The notes under the pieces were generated by a model. The model saw nothing but the letters and a program-made list of their open reading frames with translations. It did not search any database and was not told where the DNA came from. Source: Massilia endophytica (lineage in GTDB: Bacteria > Pseudomonadota > Gammaproteobacteria > Burkholderiales > Burkholderiaceae_D). From it: a DNA stretch of 64,000 bases. The position numbers were made by a program, and so were the translations under genes. The stretch's first letter is position 1. Each line of letters begins with the position of its first letter. The stretch spans positions 806,001 through 870,000 of the forward strand of contig NZ_CP088952.1 of the NCBI RefSeq assembly GCF_021165955.1. Direction: 5' to 3'. Shown one piece after another: positions 1-8,221 of this stretch.

Positions 1-481
1 CCTGGTGGACGGCATGGGCCAGCGCGGCCATGGTCTCTTCCAGCGGCGTATCGGGATCGAAGCGGTGAGAGTAGAAGATGTCCACATAGTCGAGACCCAT
101 GCGCTTGAGGCTCTGGTCCAGGCTCGCCAGCACGTATTTGCGCGAGCCGCCGCCTTCGCCATAGGGCCCGGGCCACATGTCCCAGCCCGCCTTGGTGGAG
201 ATGATCAGCTCGTCGCGGTAGGGCTTGAAGTCTTCCTTGAAGATCGTGCCGAAATTGCTTTCCGCGCTGCCGTAAGGCGGCCCGTAGTTGTTCGCCAGGT
301 CGAAGTGGGTGATGCCGTGGTCGAAGGCCGTGCGCAGCATGTCGCGCTGGGTGGCGAGCGGCGTCGTGTCGCCGAAGTTGTGCCACAGGCCCAGCGAGAG
401 CAGCGGCAATTTCAGGCCACTGCGGCCGCAGGTGCGGTACTGCATTTCTTCGTAGCGGTGGCGCGAGGCGGTATAGCTCAT
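1..481 (-). CDS. gpr: Aldo/keto reductase, L-glyceraldehyde 3-phosphate reductase family (partial)
   Basis: The first 160 codons are present and the gene runs off the left edge. The N-terminus reads MSYTASRHRYEEMQYRTCGR and continues through SLGLWHNFG, THFDLANNYG, AGWDMWPGPYG, SRKYVLASLDQSLKRMG and YVDIFYSHRFD. These match the E. coli YghZ/Gpr branch of NADPH-dependent aldo/keto reductases (TIM barrel, Asp-Tyr-Lys-His tetrad), which reduce L-glyceraldehyde 3-phosphate and methylglyoxal. The Asp of FDLANNY and the Tyr of NNYG are visible; the active-site Lys is in STKAGWD. It lies downstream of sodB with a terminator between them, so it is probably transcribed separately. The family assignment is firm; the physiological substrate is inferred. 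Confidence 0.9.
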   Translation of the reverse strand, partial: MSYTASRHRYEEMQYRTCGRSGLKLPLLSLGLWHNFGDTTPLATQRDMLRTAFDHGITHFDLANNYGPPYGSAESNFGTIFKEDFKPYRDELIISTKAGWDMWPGPYGEGGGSRKYVLASLDQSLKRMGLDYVDIFYSHRFDPDTPLEETMAALAHAVHQ

Positions 482-490
482 GCATGTCTC

Positions 491-521
491 CTTGAAAAGA
501 AAAAGCCCGCACAGGCGGGCT
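491..521 (-). terminator. Rho-independent terminator downstream of sodB
   Basis: A 7-bp perfect stem (AGCCCGC / GCGGGCT, 504-510 with 515-521) has a 4-nt loop. Read on the minus strand it is followed by a T-rich run (complement of the A-rich 491-503). It sits about 28 bp after the sodB stop codon and overlaps the start of the next gene's leader. Confidence 0.75.
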
Positions 522-548
522 CTCTCAGGATGCGGTCAAGCGCTTCGC

Positions 549-1127
549 TCAGGCGAAGTTCTTGTTCACGAAGTCCCAGTTCACCAGGTTCCAGAAGCTT
601 TCCACATACTTCGGACGGGCGTTGCGGTAGTCGACGTAGTAGGCGTGCTCCCAGACGTCGCAGGTCAGCAGGGGCTTGTCGGCGCTGGTCAGCGGGGTGG
701 CGGCGTTGGAGGTGTTGACGATGTCCACGGAACCGTCGGCCTTCTTCACCAGCCAGGTCCAGCCGGAACCGAAGTTGCCCACGCAGGACTTGGTGAATTC
801 TTCCTTGAACTTGTCGAAGGAGCCCCACTTGGCGTTGATGGCTTCAGCCACGGCGCCGCTGGCCGCACCGCCGGCGTTCGGCGCCAGGCAGTTCCAGTAG
901 AAGGTGTGGTTCCATACCTGGGCGGAGTTGTTGAACACGCCGCCGGAGGACTTCTTGATGATCTCTTCCAGGGACAGGTTTTCGAACTCGGTGCCCTTGA
1001 TCAGGTTGTTCAGATTGGTCACATATGCCTGATGGTGCTTGCCGTAGTGGTATTCCAGGGTTTCCTTGGAGATGTGCGGCTGCAGGGCGTCCATCGCATA
1101 CGGCAGCGGCGGCAGAGTATGTTCCAT
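549..1127 (-). CDS. sodB: Superoxide dismutase [Fe]
   Basis: 192 aa, the usual length for cytoplasmic Fe-SOD, which dismutates superoxide to H2O2 and O2. It starts MEHTLPPLPYAMDALQPHIS. The metal ligands are visible in order: His in YHYGKHHQAYV, His in WNHTFYW, and Asp and His in DVWEHAYYVDYRN. The Fe-type signature is the WNCLAPNAGG block with FGSGWTWL. The upstream AAAGGAAAC is a plausible ribosome binding site for the ATG. A terminator follows at 491-521, so it is probably a single-gene unit. The Fe versus Mn assignment rests on the motif style and is likely but not certain. Confidence 0.97.
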   Translation of the reverse strand: MEHTLPPLPYAMDALQPHISKETLEYHYGKHHQAYVTNLNNLIKGTEFENLSLEEIIKKSSGGVFNNSAQVWNHTFYWNCLAPNAGGAASGAVAEAINAKWGSFDKFKEEFTKSCVGNFGSGWTWLVKKADGSVDIVNTSNAATPLTSADKPLLTCDVWEHAYYVDYRNARPKYVESFWNLVNWDFVNKNFA

Positions 1128-1201
1128 GAGTGTTTCCTTTTAGTAGAGACAGAAGGTTATTTTTGCCGAAACGGCCACTATTGTAATCCGAAAGCGCAGG
1201 T

Positions 1202-2200
1202 CTAGTGCGGGCGGGTCGTTTCGCGCACCACCAGTTCCACCGGCGGCACGCGCGGGGTGACGCGCTCGCCGTTGATCAGGCGCAGCAGGGCGTTGGTGGC
1301 CGTCAGGCCGATGTCGTAGAGGGGCTGGCGCACGGTGGTGAGCGGCGGCGTGGTGAATTCGGAGCCGTGCAGGTCGTCGAAGCCCACCAGCGAAATGTCC
1401 TCCGGCACGCGGATGCCCTTGCGGTAAAGGGCCAGGCGCACGCCATAGGCGCTCAGGTCGTTCGCCGCGAACACGGCGCTGAACTGGGTCTTCTTTCCCA
1501 GCAGGTGGTTCACGGCCTGCAGGCCGCTCTCTTCGTGGAAGTTGCCTTCCACGACCAGGGCCGGGTCGAAGGGAATGTCCGCTTCGTCCAGGGCGCGGCG
1601 GTAGCCCTGCATGCGGTCTTCCGCGTCGATATTGGTGGGCGGGCCGGAGACGAAGGCGATGCGGCGGTGGCCCAGTTCGATCAGGTGCCGCACGGCGAGC
1701 CAGGCGCCGTGTTCATTGTCCATCTTGAAGCCCAGGGCATGCTCGGTGTCGAGCTCGCGGCCGGTGGACACAATGGGGCGCTGGCTGGAGAACTGCAGCA
1801 CCGTTTCGTCCGCCATGCGGCCCGAGAGCAGGATGATGCCGTCCACCTTGCGCGCCAGCAGCAGGCGGATGCGCTCGGCTTCCTCGTCCGCGTTCCAGTG
1901 GCCGCTCACGATCACGGAGGCGTAACCGGTGCCTTTCAGGCCGTCGTCCACGCCTTTCAGGGTCTCGTCGAAGAAGGGGGAGGAGATATCCTGCACCACG
2001 ATACCAATGGTGTGGGTGCGGCCTTTTTTCAGGCCTTGCGCCATCAGGTTGGGAGCGAAATTGGTGCGGGCAATGGCCTTCATCACGGCCTGGCGCTTGT
2101 CGTCCGACACGCGCGCCGTACCGTTCAGGATGCGCGACACGGTGCTGGGCGATACACCCGCCTCGCGCGCCACGTCGATCAGGGTCGAAGGTCCGGTCAT
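1202..2200 (-). CDS. LacI-family transcriptional regulator
   Basis: About 332 aa from the ATG at 2200; an in-frame GTG at 2218 would add six residues. The N-terminal helix-turn-helix and hinge are classical: TLIDVAREAGVSPSTVSRIL followed by NGTARVSDDKRQAVMKAI. The C-terminal part is a periplasmic-binding-protein-like sensor domain (GIVVQDISSPFF, KVDGIILLSGRM, FAANDLSAYGVRLAL, DISLVGFDDL). LacI proteins usually repress sugar or central carbon genes and respond to a sugar ligand. No sugar uptake or catabolic gene lies beside it, so its target cannot be inferred from context. It is downstream of nothing co-directional within 75 bp except sodB, which follows it. Confidence 0.93.
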   Translation of the reverse strand: MTGPSTLIDVAREAGVSPSTVSRILNGTARVSDDKRQAVMKAIARTNFAPNLMAQGLKKGRTHTIGIVVQDISSPFFDETLKGVDDGLKGTGYASVIVSGHWNADEEAERIRLLLARKVDGIILLSGRMADETVLQFSSQRPIVSTGRELDTEHALGFKMDNEHGAWLAVRHLIELGHRRIAFVSGPPTNIDAEDRMQGYRRALDEADIPFDPALVVEGNFHEESGLQAVNHLLGKKTQFSAVFAANDLSAYGVRLALYRKGIRVPEDISLVGFDDLHGSEFTTPPLTTVRQPLYDIGLTATNALLRLINGERVTPRVPPVELVVRETTRPH

Positions 2201-2303
2201 CTGTTCTTCTTTTGTCACTTCCTGTCCACGGGATGAGTACGAACCGGGCCAAGATTACCATAAAAGAACATTATGCTTGCAGCAATTGCATACCAGTTGC
2301 CAA

Positions 2304-3638
2304 TTAGTCCAGTAAGGGTTGCACTGCCGCCACGTCCACCTTTGCGCTGCCTTCCGCGAGCCGGATGGTGACGCTTTCGCGCGGCAGCAGCTGCGCGGGC
2401 GCGCGCAGGATGGCGCCCGCTTCGTTGCGCACGATGGCATAGCCGCGCTCCAGCGTGCGCTGGGGATTGAGCATCTCCAGCTGGGCCGACAGGCCGTTCA
2501 GCGCCTCGCGCCGGTGCCGCAGCTGGCTGGCGATGCACACGCCGCCCCGGTGCTGCAGGGCTGCCAGGTGGGCGCGCACTGCCCGCAGGTCCGGCCGCTG
2601 CGCGGCGAGGCGTCCCGCCAGCTTTTCCAGCGCGTGGCGCGACTGGTTCAGGGGTGCGCGGTTGGCGTGCATCATGGCCGTCGACAGGGCGAGCAGCTTG
2701 AGGCGCTGCTGGCGGATCTGGGCGGCGGGGCTGAGCAGGCGGCGCGAGAGATGGTCCAGCGTCTGCGAGGCATCGTTGAGCGTGCGGCGCATGGCGCGGC
2801 GCAGATCGGCCGCATCCGCGCTCAGCGAGGCGACCCAGTCCGCGCGCGGCGTGGCCGCCAGTTCGGCGGCGGCGGTGGGCGTGGCGGCGCGCAGGTCGGC
2901 CGCGAAATCGGCGATGGTGAAATCCGTTTCGTGGCCCACGCCCGAAATCACGGGCATGCTGCAGTTCACGATGGCCCAGGCCACCGCTTCCTCATTGAAG
3001 CTCCACAGGTCTTCGATGCTGCCGCCGCCCCGGCACACGATCAGCACATCGCATTCGGCGCGGCGCGAGGCGGCGTCGATCTGCGCGGCGATGCGCTCGG
3101 CCGCGCCCTGGCCCTGCACGAGGGTGGGGTAGAGCACAATGTTCACATGGGGCGCGCGGCGGCGCAGTGCCGTGAGCACATCGCGCAGGGCCGCCGCCTG
3201 GGGGCTGGTGACGATGCCGATGGTGCGCGCGAACAATGGCACGGGGCGCTTGCGGTCTTCATCGAACCAGCCCGCGGCGCCCAGCCTTTCCTTGAGCCGC
3301 ATGAAGGCTTCGAAGAGCTGGCCCACGCCTGCGCGGCGAATGGCCTCCACATTGATCTGGTAGTCACCGCGCGGCCCGTACAGGGTGACGAGGGCGCGCA
3401 CCTCCACCTTGTCGCCTTCGCGCGGCGTGAAGCCCGCGAACTGGGAGCGGCCGCGGAACATCACGGCCCGCACCTGGGCCGCATCGTCCTTCAGGGTGAA
3501 ATACCAGTGGCCGGAACTGGCGCGCGTGAAGTTGGAGATCTCGCCTGCGATCCACGTCAGGGGAAAGGAGCGCTCAAGCAGGCGGCTGACGGCCTGGTTC
3601 AGGGCGCTCACGGTGATGACTTGGTTCGGGTCGCTCAT
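2304..3638 (-). CDS. xseA: Exodeoxyribonuclease VII large subunit
   Basis: 444 aa from the ATG at 3638 (an in-frame GTG at 3644 gives two more), close to the usual 400-460. An N-terminal OB-fold (LTWIAGEISNFTRASSGHWY, FTLKDDAAQVRAVMFRG) precedes the catalytic domain with IGIVTSPQAAALRD, DVLIVCRGGGSIEDLWSFNEE and ISGVGHETDFTIADFAADLRA. A long alpha-helical region and an MLNPQRTLERGYAIV C-terminus follow. With XseB it degrades single-stranded DNA to oligonucleotides in mismatch repair and recombination. xseB is not in this window, as is common in this group. Upstream on the other side is the repeat array at 3738-4356. Confidence 0.96.
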   Translation of the reverse strand: MSDPNQVITVSALNQAVSRLLERSFPLTWIAGEISNFTRASSGHWYFTLKDDAAQVRAVMFRGRSQFAGFTPREGDKVEVRALVTLYGPRGDYQINVEAIRRAGVGQLFEAFMRLKERLGAAGWFDEDRKRPVPLFARTIGIVTSPQAAALRDVLTALRRRAPHVNIVLYPTLVQGQGAAERIAAQIDAASRRAECDVLIVCRGGGSIEDLWSFNEEAVAWAIVNCSMPVISGVGHETDFTIADFAADLRAATPTAAAELAATPRADWVASLSADAADLRRAMRRTLNDASQTLDHLSRRLLSPAAQIRQQRLKLLALSTAMMHANRAPLNQSRHALEKLAGRLAAQRPDLRAVRAHLAALQHRGGVCIASQLRHRREALNGLSAQLEMLNPQRTLERGYAIVRNEAGAILRAPAQLLPRESVTIRLAEGSAKVDVAAVQPLLD

Positions 3639-3737
3639 ATCCACAAGACGGGCAAAAGGTCATGCTTATGTCATAGATCGCAAGCTACAGCAAGAGTTTT
3701 TTGTAAACCCCTGATTTTGCACGGTAAACCGCTCTGC

Positions 3738-4356
3738 ACGAAACGCGTGCAGCAGCACTTTTCCCGTTCGGATCAAGCACTTAGCGATTTCACCCGGCCC
3801 TTACGCACAAAGATATCCACAGAAAATGTGCGGAACTCGCAGGCCGGAAAGCTGCCCGTTTTTTGAGCCGCGAAAAATTTCCCTTTGAAATCAAGGCGCT
3901 TGGCGCTTGTGCCTTCCCTTGCTCACAATATTGTCCACAGTTTTTGTGCAGAATGGGGGATTTGTCCCCATCGCGCCCTGTGAACAGGCAATTTTATGCC
4001 ACTGCGAAATTTTTACGCAGGGAAAAAATGTTCTTTTAAATCAAGGCTCTTGGGTGGCCTCCACGGGCTTGCCAACAATCTTATCAACAGAATATGTGAA
4101 GAACGCACAACAGGGGATATGGCAGGCTGCGCAGATTTTACGCACGGAAAGTTTTCTGTTACAGTTCAAGCACTTAGCTTGCAGACAAGGGCATTGCTAA
4201 CAATTTTGTCCACAGAAAATGTTAAGAACCGCACAGACGAGCCGGCTGTGGACAGTGCCACAATTTTGCGCACTTCGAAATTCCTCTTTGAAATCAAGGC
4301 ACTAGCCCGCATTCGGCGGCCTTGCTCACAATCTTTTCCACAAAATTTGTGCAGAA
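3738..4356. repeat. Five tandem composite repeats with DnaA-box-like cores
   Basis: The gene-free interval between divergent xseA and exbB holds five copies of a two-part unit. Part B is the motif ATCAAGGCACTTAGC or close variants, at 3772, 3890, 4040, 4164 and 4293. Part A is a 35-bp element at 3801, 3919, 4069, 4194 and 4322, beginning TTGCTCACAAT, with a core such as TTGTCCACAG and an end resembling TTTGTGCAGAA. The B-to-A distance is 29, 29, 29, 30 and 29 bp, while the unit-to-unit period varies (118, 150, 125, 128 bp). Each core is one mismatch from the DnaA box TTATNCACA (ATATCCACA, TTGTCCACA, TTATCAACA, TTGTCCACA, TTTTCCACA), all in the same orientation. I see no coding potential. The function is unknown. 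Confidence 0.85.
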
Positions 4357-4437
4357 GGCCCTACTTGCCGAAGGCGGGCCAACACGATACATTGCGGGCT
4401 GCCTTACCTTACTTATCCCGGAACACAGGAGTTCGTT

Positions 4438-5043
4438 TTGCTCGCCATTTTCCAAGCTGCCGGCTGGCCTATCTGGCTGTTGCTGATCGCATCGGTCGTT
4501 GCCACCGCCCTGATCATCGAACGCCTGATCGCCTTGCGCCGCGCGCGCATCATTCCTCCCAGCCTGCTGAACGAGGTGGTGGGCGTGTACCGCGGCGGGA
4601 ACGTGACCCCGGACATCATCGACAAGCTGGAAAAGAGCTCGCCCCTGGGCGTGGTGCTGGCCGCCGCCCTGCGCAATGTGAACGCGCCGCGCGACGTGAT
4701 GAAGGAAGCCATCGAGGAATCGGGCAGCGGCGTGGGCCACATGCTGGAACGCTTCCTGACCACTCTGGGCACCATCGCATCGCTTGCGCCGCTCATGGGC
4801 CTTTTCGGCACCGTGGTCGGCATGATCGAGATCTTCGGCGCGCAGAATGCTTCGGGCGCCAATCCCGCCCAGCTGGCGCACGGCATCTCCGTCGCCCTGT
4901 ACAACACGGGCTTCGGCCTTGCCATCGCCATGCCAACGCTGGTGTTCTACCGCCACTTCCGCGCACTGGTGGACAGCTTCATCATCGAGATGGAGCAGCA
5001 GGCCATCCGCTTCGTGGACGTGGTCCACAACTCGCGCAAGTAA
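4438..5043 (+). CDS. exbB: MotA/TolQ/ExbB proton channel family protein
   Basis: 201 aa inner-membrane protein. It has an N-terminal membrane helix (WPIWLLLIASVVATALIIE), a cytoplasmic segment, and two further helices carrying the family core TIASLAPLMGLFGTVVGMIE and ALYNTGFGLAIAMPTLVFY. With ExbD it forms the channel that couples proton motive force to TonB-dependent outer-membrane transport; the TolQ role in cell division is the alternative. The start is TTG at 4438, chosen because AGGAG (4427-4431) lies 6 nt upstream and no ATG fits. The exbD gene begins 13 bp after the stop codon. The repeat array at 3738-4356 lies directly upstream and could contain or modulate its promoter. Confidence 0.93.
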   Translation: MLAIFQAAGWPIWLLLIASVVATALIIERLIALRRARIIPPSLLNEVVGVYRGGNVTPDIIDKLEKSSPLGVVLAAALRNVNAPRDVMKEAIEESGSGVGHMLERFLTTLGTIASLAPLMGLFGTVVGMIEIFGAQNASGANPAQLAHGISVALYNTGFGLAIAMPTLVFYRHFRALVDSFIIEMEQQAIRFVDVVHNSRK

Positions 5044-5055
5044 GCGGGGCAGGGC

Positions 5056-5481
5056 ATGGCACTGAACTTCCGCAAGGGCCAGCGGCGCGAGGACCCGGAG
5101 ATCAACCTGATCCCCTTCATCGACGTGCTGCTGGTGATCCTCATCTTCCTCATGGTGAGCACCACCTACAGCAAGTTCACGGAACTGCAGATCACGCTGC
5201 CGACCGCCGATGCGGAGAAGGCGGTGGAGCAGCCCAACGAAATCAACGTGACGGTGGACGCCAAGGGCAACTACACCGTCAACAATGTGCCGGTCTCCTT
5301 CCAGAACGTGGAGGGCCTGGCGCAGCAACTGAAGGCAGCATCGAAGGGCGCGAATCCTGTGGTGATCGTCAACGCCGACCAGTTCGCGATGCACCAGATG
5401 GTGGTGAACGTGATGGAAGCGGCGCGCATTGCGGGCTTCGAACGCCTCACCTTCGCCGCGCAGACCGGCGCCGCCAAATAA
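5056..5481 (+). CDS. exbD: Biopolymer transport protein ExbD/TolR
   Basis: 141 aa. A short cytoplasmic N-terminus (MALNFRKGQRREDPEINLIP) leads into the single transmembrane helix FIDVLLVILIFLMVST, whose Asp is the conserved protonatable residue. A periplasmic domain follows. It is the partner of ExbB in energising TonB or Tol complexes. It lies 13 bp after exbB and 4 bp before lpxK, so it belongs to an exbBD-lpxK-Trm112-kdsB operon. No tonB gene is present in the window. Confidence 0.94.
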   Translation: MALNFRKGQRREDPEINLIPFIDVLLVILIFLMVSTTYSKFTELQITLPTADAEKAVEQPNEINVTVDAKGNYTVNNVPVSFQNVEGLAQQLKAASKGANPVVIVNADQFAMHQMVVNVMEAARIAGFERLTFAAQTGAAK

Positions 5482-5484
5482 TCC

Positions 5485-6516
5485 ATGAGTCTTGAATCCA
5501 CGCTGACCCGCGCCTGGCTGCGGCGCGGGCCGCTGGCGTGCGCGCTCTGGCCGCTCTCCCTGCTGTTCCGCGCGCTGAGCGCTGTGCGGCGCGGCCTGTA
5601 CCGCGCGGGCGTGCTGAAGTCCTCGCGCCTGCCGGTGCCGGTGGTGGTGGTGGGGAATATCTTTATCGGCGGGACGGGCAAGACGCCGCTTACCATCTGG
5701 CTGGTGGAGGCGCTGCGTGCGGCGGGCCTGAAGCCGGGCGTCGTTTCGCGGGGTTTCGGCAGCGAGGCCGGCGCGGCGCGGCCGGTAACGGCGCAGTCCC
5801 TTCCTTCCGAAGTGGGGGACGAACCCGTGCTGATCGCGGCCCGCACCGGAGCGCCGCTGATGGTGGGGCGCGACCGCGCCGCCGCTGGCCGCGCGCTGCT
5901 CGCGGCGCATCCGGAGATCGATGTGATCGTGACCGACGACGGCCTTCAGCACTACGCGCTGCAGCGCGACGTGGAGGTGGTGCTCTTCGACGGGCGCGGC
6001 ACGGGCAACGGCTGGACGCTGCCCGCCGGTCCGCTGCGCGAGCCGCCGTCGCGCCGGCGCGACTTCACGGTGGTGAACGCGGCCGAGGTCACGCCGCAGC
6101 TGCGCGCGCAGCTGGGCGGGGAGGATGTCTACCAGATGAGCGTGGGCGGTGGCCATGCCGAACGGCTGGGCGAGCCTGGCCAGCGGGTGGCGCTGGCGGA
6201 GCTGGCGCAGCGCGGCGGGAGAATCGTCGCGGCGGCGGGCATCGGCAATCCGGCGCGCTTCTTTGCCACCCTGCGCGCCGCAGGGCTGTCGTTTGCCGAG
6301 CTGCCGCTGCCCGACCATTACGATTTCCACGCCAATCCTTTCGCCGCGCTGGACGCGGACCTGGTCCTGCTGACGGAGAAGGATGCAGTAAAATGCAGCC
6401 ACATTGAAGAACTCAGAAACGATCCGCGTCTGTGGGTCGTTCCGGTCAGCGCCCGCATCGATTCCGCGCTGGCCGACCATATTGTGGAGAAATGCCGTGG
6501 ACGCACGTTTGCTTGA
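5485..6516 (+). CDS. lpxK: Tetraacyldisaccharide 4'-kinase
   Basis: 343 aa, the normal size for LpxK, the inner-membrane ATP-dependent kinase that phosphorylates the 4' position of the lipid A precursor. The P-loop FIGGTGKTPLTIWLVEAL follows an N-terminal membrane-associated region (WLRRGPLACALWPLSLLFRA). Further family motifs are VVSRGFGSE, VGDEPVLIA and IVTDDGLQHYALQRD. The C-terminal LPDHYDFHANPF and TEKDAVKC fit the family. Its 3' end overlaps the next small gene by 20 bp, and it is in an operon with kdsB, which supplies Kdo to the same lipid A pathway. Confidence 0.96.
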   Translation: MSLESTLTRAWLRRGPLACALWPLSLLFRALSAVRRGLYRAGVLKSSRLPVPVVVVGNIFIGGTGKTPLTIWLVEALRAAGLKPGVVSRGFGSEAGAARPVTAQSLPSEVGDEPVLIAARTGAPLMVGRDRAAAGRALLAAHPEIDVIVTDDGLQHYALQRDVEVVLFDGRGTGNGWTLPAGPLREPPSRRRDFTVVNAAEVTPQLRAQLGGEDVYQMSVGGGHAERLGEPGQRVALAELAQRGGRIVAAAGIGNPARFFATLRAAGLSFAELPLPDHYDFHANPFAALDADLVLLTEKDAVKCSHIEELRNDPRLWVVPVSARIDSALADHIVEKCRGRTFA

Positions 6517-6673
6517 TATCCTGGTCTGCCCTGTGTGCAAGGGCCCGCTGGAATACGATAAGAAGGCCCAGGAAATGATCTGCCGCGGCGACCGCCTGGC
6601 CTACCCGATCCGCGACGGCATCCCCATCATGTGGGCCGACGAAGCGCGCACCCTGCAGGATTCGGTGGAATAA
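6497..6673 (+). CDS. Trm112 family protein (YcaR-like)
   Basis: 58 aa from a GTG start: VDARLLDILVCPVCKGPLEY, then two further blocks (MICRGDRLAYPIRDGIPIM). This is the classical YcaR/UPF0434 (Trm112-like) small zinc-ribbon-type fold with one CPVC pair; the second cysteine position is reduced to a single Cys, as is usual in bacterial members. It sits between lpxK and kdsB, a conserved arrangement in proteobacteria. It overlaps lpxK by 20 bp and ends 3 bp before kdsB. Function in bacteria is poorly defined. Confidence 0.9.
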   Translation: MDARLLDILVCPVCKGPLEYDKKAQEMICRGDRLAYPIRDGIPIMWADEARTLQDSVE

Positions 6674-6676
6674 GCC

Positions 6677-7426
6677 TTGTCCTTCATCGCCATCATTCCC
6701 GCCCGCCTGGCTTCGACCCGGCTGCCGAACAAGCCCCTGGCCGACCTGGGCGGCAAGCCCATGGTGGTGCGCGTGGCCGAGCGCGCCGCCGAATCGGGCG
6801 CCAGCCGCATCATCGTCGCCACCGACCATGAGGACATCCGCGCCGCCTGCGTGCAGCACGGCGTGGAGGTGTGCATGACGCGGGCCGACCATCCCTCCGG
6901 CACCGACCGCATCGCGGAAGTGGCGCGCACCCTGAACCTCGCGCCCGATTCGGTGGTCGTCAACCTGCAGGGCGACGAGCCCCTGATCGATCCGGCCCTG
7001 CTGGCCGCCGCCGCAAGCCGCATCGGCCCGGACGTGCCGATGTCCACCTGCGCCCATCCCCTGCACGACGCGGCCGACGTCTTCAATCCGAACGTGGTGA
7101 AAGTGGTATTGGACCGCCTGGGCCGTGCCCTCTACTTCAGCCGCGCCGCGATTCCGTGGGCGCGCGACGCCTTCGCCGCGTCCCGGTCCGTGCTGCCCTC
7201 CGGCTACCAGCCGCTGCGCCATATCGGGCTTTACGCCTACCGCACCGATTTCCTTCTTGCCTATCCCGGCCTGGCGGTTTCGCCGCTGGAAGGCATCGAA
7301 GCGCTGGAACAGCTGCGGGTGCTGTGGCACGGCTATCCCATCGCGGTCCACGTGACGGACTCGGCGCCCGCCGCGGGCGTCGATACGCCCGAAGACCTGG
7401 AGCGCGTACGCCGCCATTTCGGCTGA
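6677..7426 (+). CDS. kdsB: 3-deoxy-manno-octulosonate cytidylyltransferase
   Basis: 249 aa. CTP + Kdo gives CMP-Kdo, the activated donor for the lipopolysaccharide inner core. The nucleotide-binding N-terminus FIAIIPARLASTRLPNKPLA and the downstream VNLQGDEPLI, RALYFSRAAIPWARD and HIGLYAYR are family signatures. The C-terminus carries VDTPEDLERVRR. The start is TTG at 6677, supported by GGTGGA seven bases upstream and by the immediate MSFIAIIPAR N-terminus. It is the last gene of the exbBD-lpxK operon. Confidence 0.96.
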   Translation: MSFIAIIPARLASTRLPNKPLADLGGKPMVVRVAERAAESGASRIIVATDHEDIRAACVQHGVEVCMTRADHPSGTDRIAEVARTLNLAPDSVVVNLQGDEPLIDPALLAAAASRIGPDVPMSTCAHPLHDAADVFNPNVVKVVLDRLGRALYFSRAAIPWARDAFAASRSVLPSGYQPLRHIGLYAYRTDFLLAYPGLAVSPLEGIEALEQLRVLWHGYPIAVHVTDSAPAAGVDTPEDLERVRRHFG

Positions 7427-7451
7427 AATATGGCGTTCAGGGGAAGTTTTG

Positions 7452-7493
7452 TGGTAAGTTTCGTGACAAGCTGTCCATACTTACCATTATATT
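7452..7493 (+). promoter_or_regulatory. Candidate adk promoter with flanking inverted repeat
   Basis: A -35-like GTGACA (7463-7468) is separated by 16 bp from CATTAT (7485-7490), with the AT-rich TATATTAAAAA next to it. An 8-bp inverted repeat TGGTAAGT / ACTTACCA (7452-7459 and 7479-7486) brackets the -35 and touches the -10. It could be an operator or a leader hairpin. No experimental start is known. Confidence 0.35.
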
Positions 7494-7514
7494 AAAAACG
7501 ATTTAGGAATTTTC

Positions 7515-8171
7515 ATGCGTCTCATTCTGTTAGGAGCACCTGGCGCCGGCAAGGGCACCCAAGCCAACTTCATCAAGGAAAAGTACAACATTCCACAGAT
7601 CTCGACGGGTGACATGCTGCGCGCAGCCATCAAGGCCGGCACGGAGCTGGGCCTGGCTGCGAAGAAGGTGATGGACGCTGGCCAGCTGGTGTCCGACGAC
7701 ATCATCATCGGCCTGGTGAAGGCGCGCCTGCAGGAGCCGGATTGCGCGAAGGGCTACCTCTTCGACGGCTTCCCGCGCACCATTGCGCAGGCCGACGCCC
7801 TGAAGGATGCAGGTGTGAAGATCGACTACGTGCTGGAAATCGCCGTGCCGGACGAATCCATCATCGAGCGCATGGACGGCCGCCGCTGCCACCCTGGCTC
7901 GGGCCGCGTGTACCACGTGAAGTTCAATCCGCCCAAGGTGGAAGGCAAGGACGACGTGACCGGCGAGCCGCTGGTGCAGCGCGACGACGACAAGGCGGAA
8001 ACCGTGAAGAAGCGCCTTGACGTGTATCACAACCAGACCGAAGTCCTGCTCGGCTACTACCATAACTGGGCCGATTCGGGCGACGCCAACGCGCCGAAGT
8101 ACCGCCGCATCGAGGGCGTGGGACCTGTGGAGGAAATTCGCGACCGTGCCTTTGCCGCACTGTCGCAGTAA
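7515..8171 (+). CDS. adk: Adenylate kinase
   Basis: 218 aa, the long-LID bacterial type. It interconverts ATP + AMP with 2 ADP. The P-loop is LLGAPGAGKGTQANFI. The AMP-binding region contains STGDMLRAAIKAGTELG, and YLFDGFPRTIAQADAL is the family signature. The LID starts at RMDGRRCHPGSGRVYHV; it lacks the four zinc-binding cysteines of Gram-positive enzymes. A separate promoter is probable because there are 88 bp to kdsB. A terminator follows at 8178. Confidence 0.98.
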   Translation: MRLILLGAPGAGKGTQANFIKEKYNIPQISTGDMLRAAIKAGTELGLAAKKVMDAGQLVSDDIIIGLVKARLQEPDCAKGYLFDGFPRTIAQADALKDAGVKIDYVLEIAVPDESIIERMDGRRCHPGSGRVYHVKFNPPKVEGKDDVTGEPLVQRDDDKAETVKKRLDVYHNQTEVLLGYYHNWADSGDANAPKYRRIEGVGPVEEIRDRAFAALSQ

Positions 8172-8177
8172 GTAAAG

Positions 8178-8205
8178 AGCGGACCCGAGGGTCCGCTTTT
8201 ATTTT
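8178..8205 (+). terminator. Rho-independent terminator of adk
   Basis: Stem AGCGGACCC (8178-8186) pairs with GGGTCCGCT (8189-8197) and is followed by CTTTTATTTT. It starts six bases after the adk stop codon. Confidence 0.88.
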
Positions 8206-8221
8206 GCATAGTGGCAGCAGA

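Noticed and set aside
5..718. Plus-strand open frame at the left edge
   Set aside because: It runs opposite the aldo/keto reductase and sodB genes and has no recognisable features; it is a shadow of GC-rich coding sequence.
3738..4356. The array read as a CRISPR or as the replication origin
   Set aside because: The repeats are degenerate, spacing is far larger than CRISPR spacers and no cas gene is near. No dnaA, dnaN or rpmH gene is present, so an oriC call is not supported.
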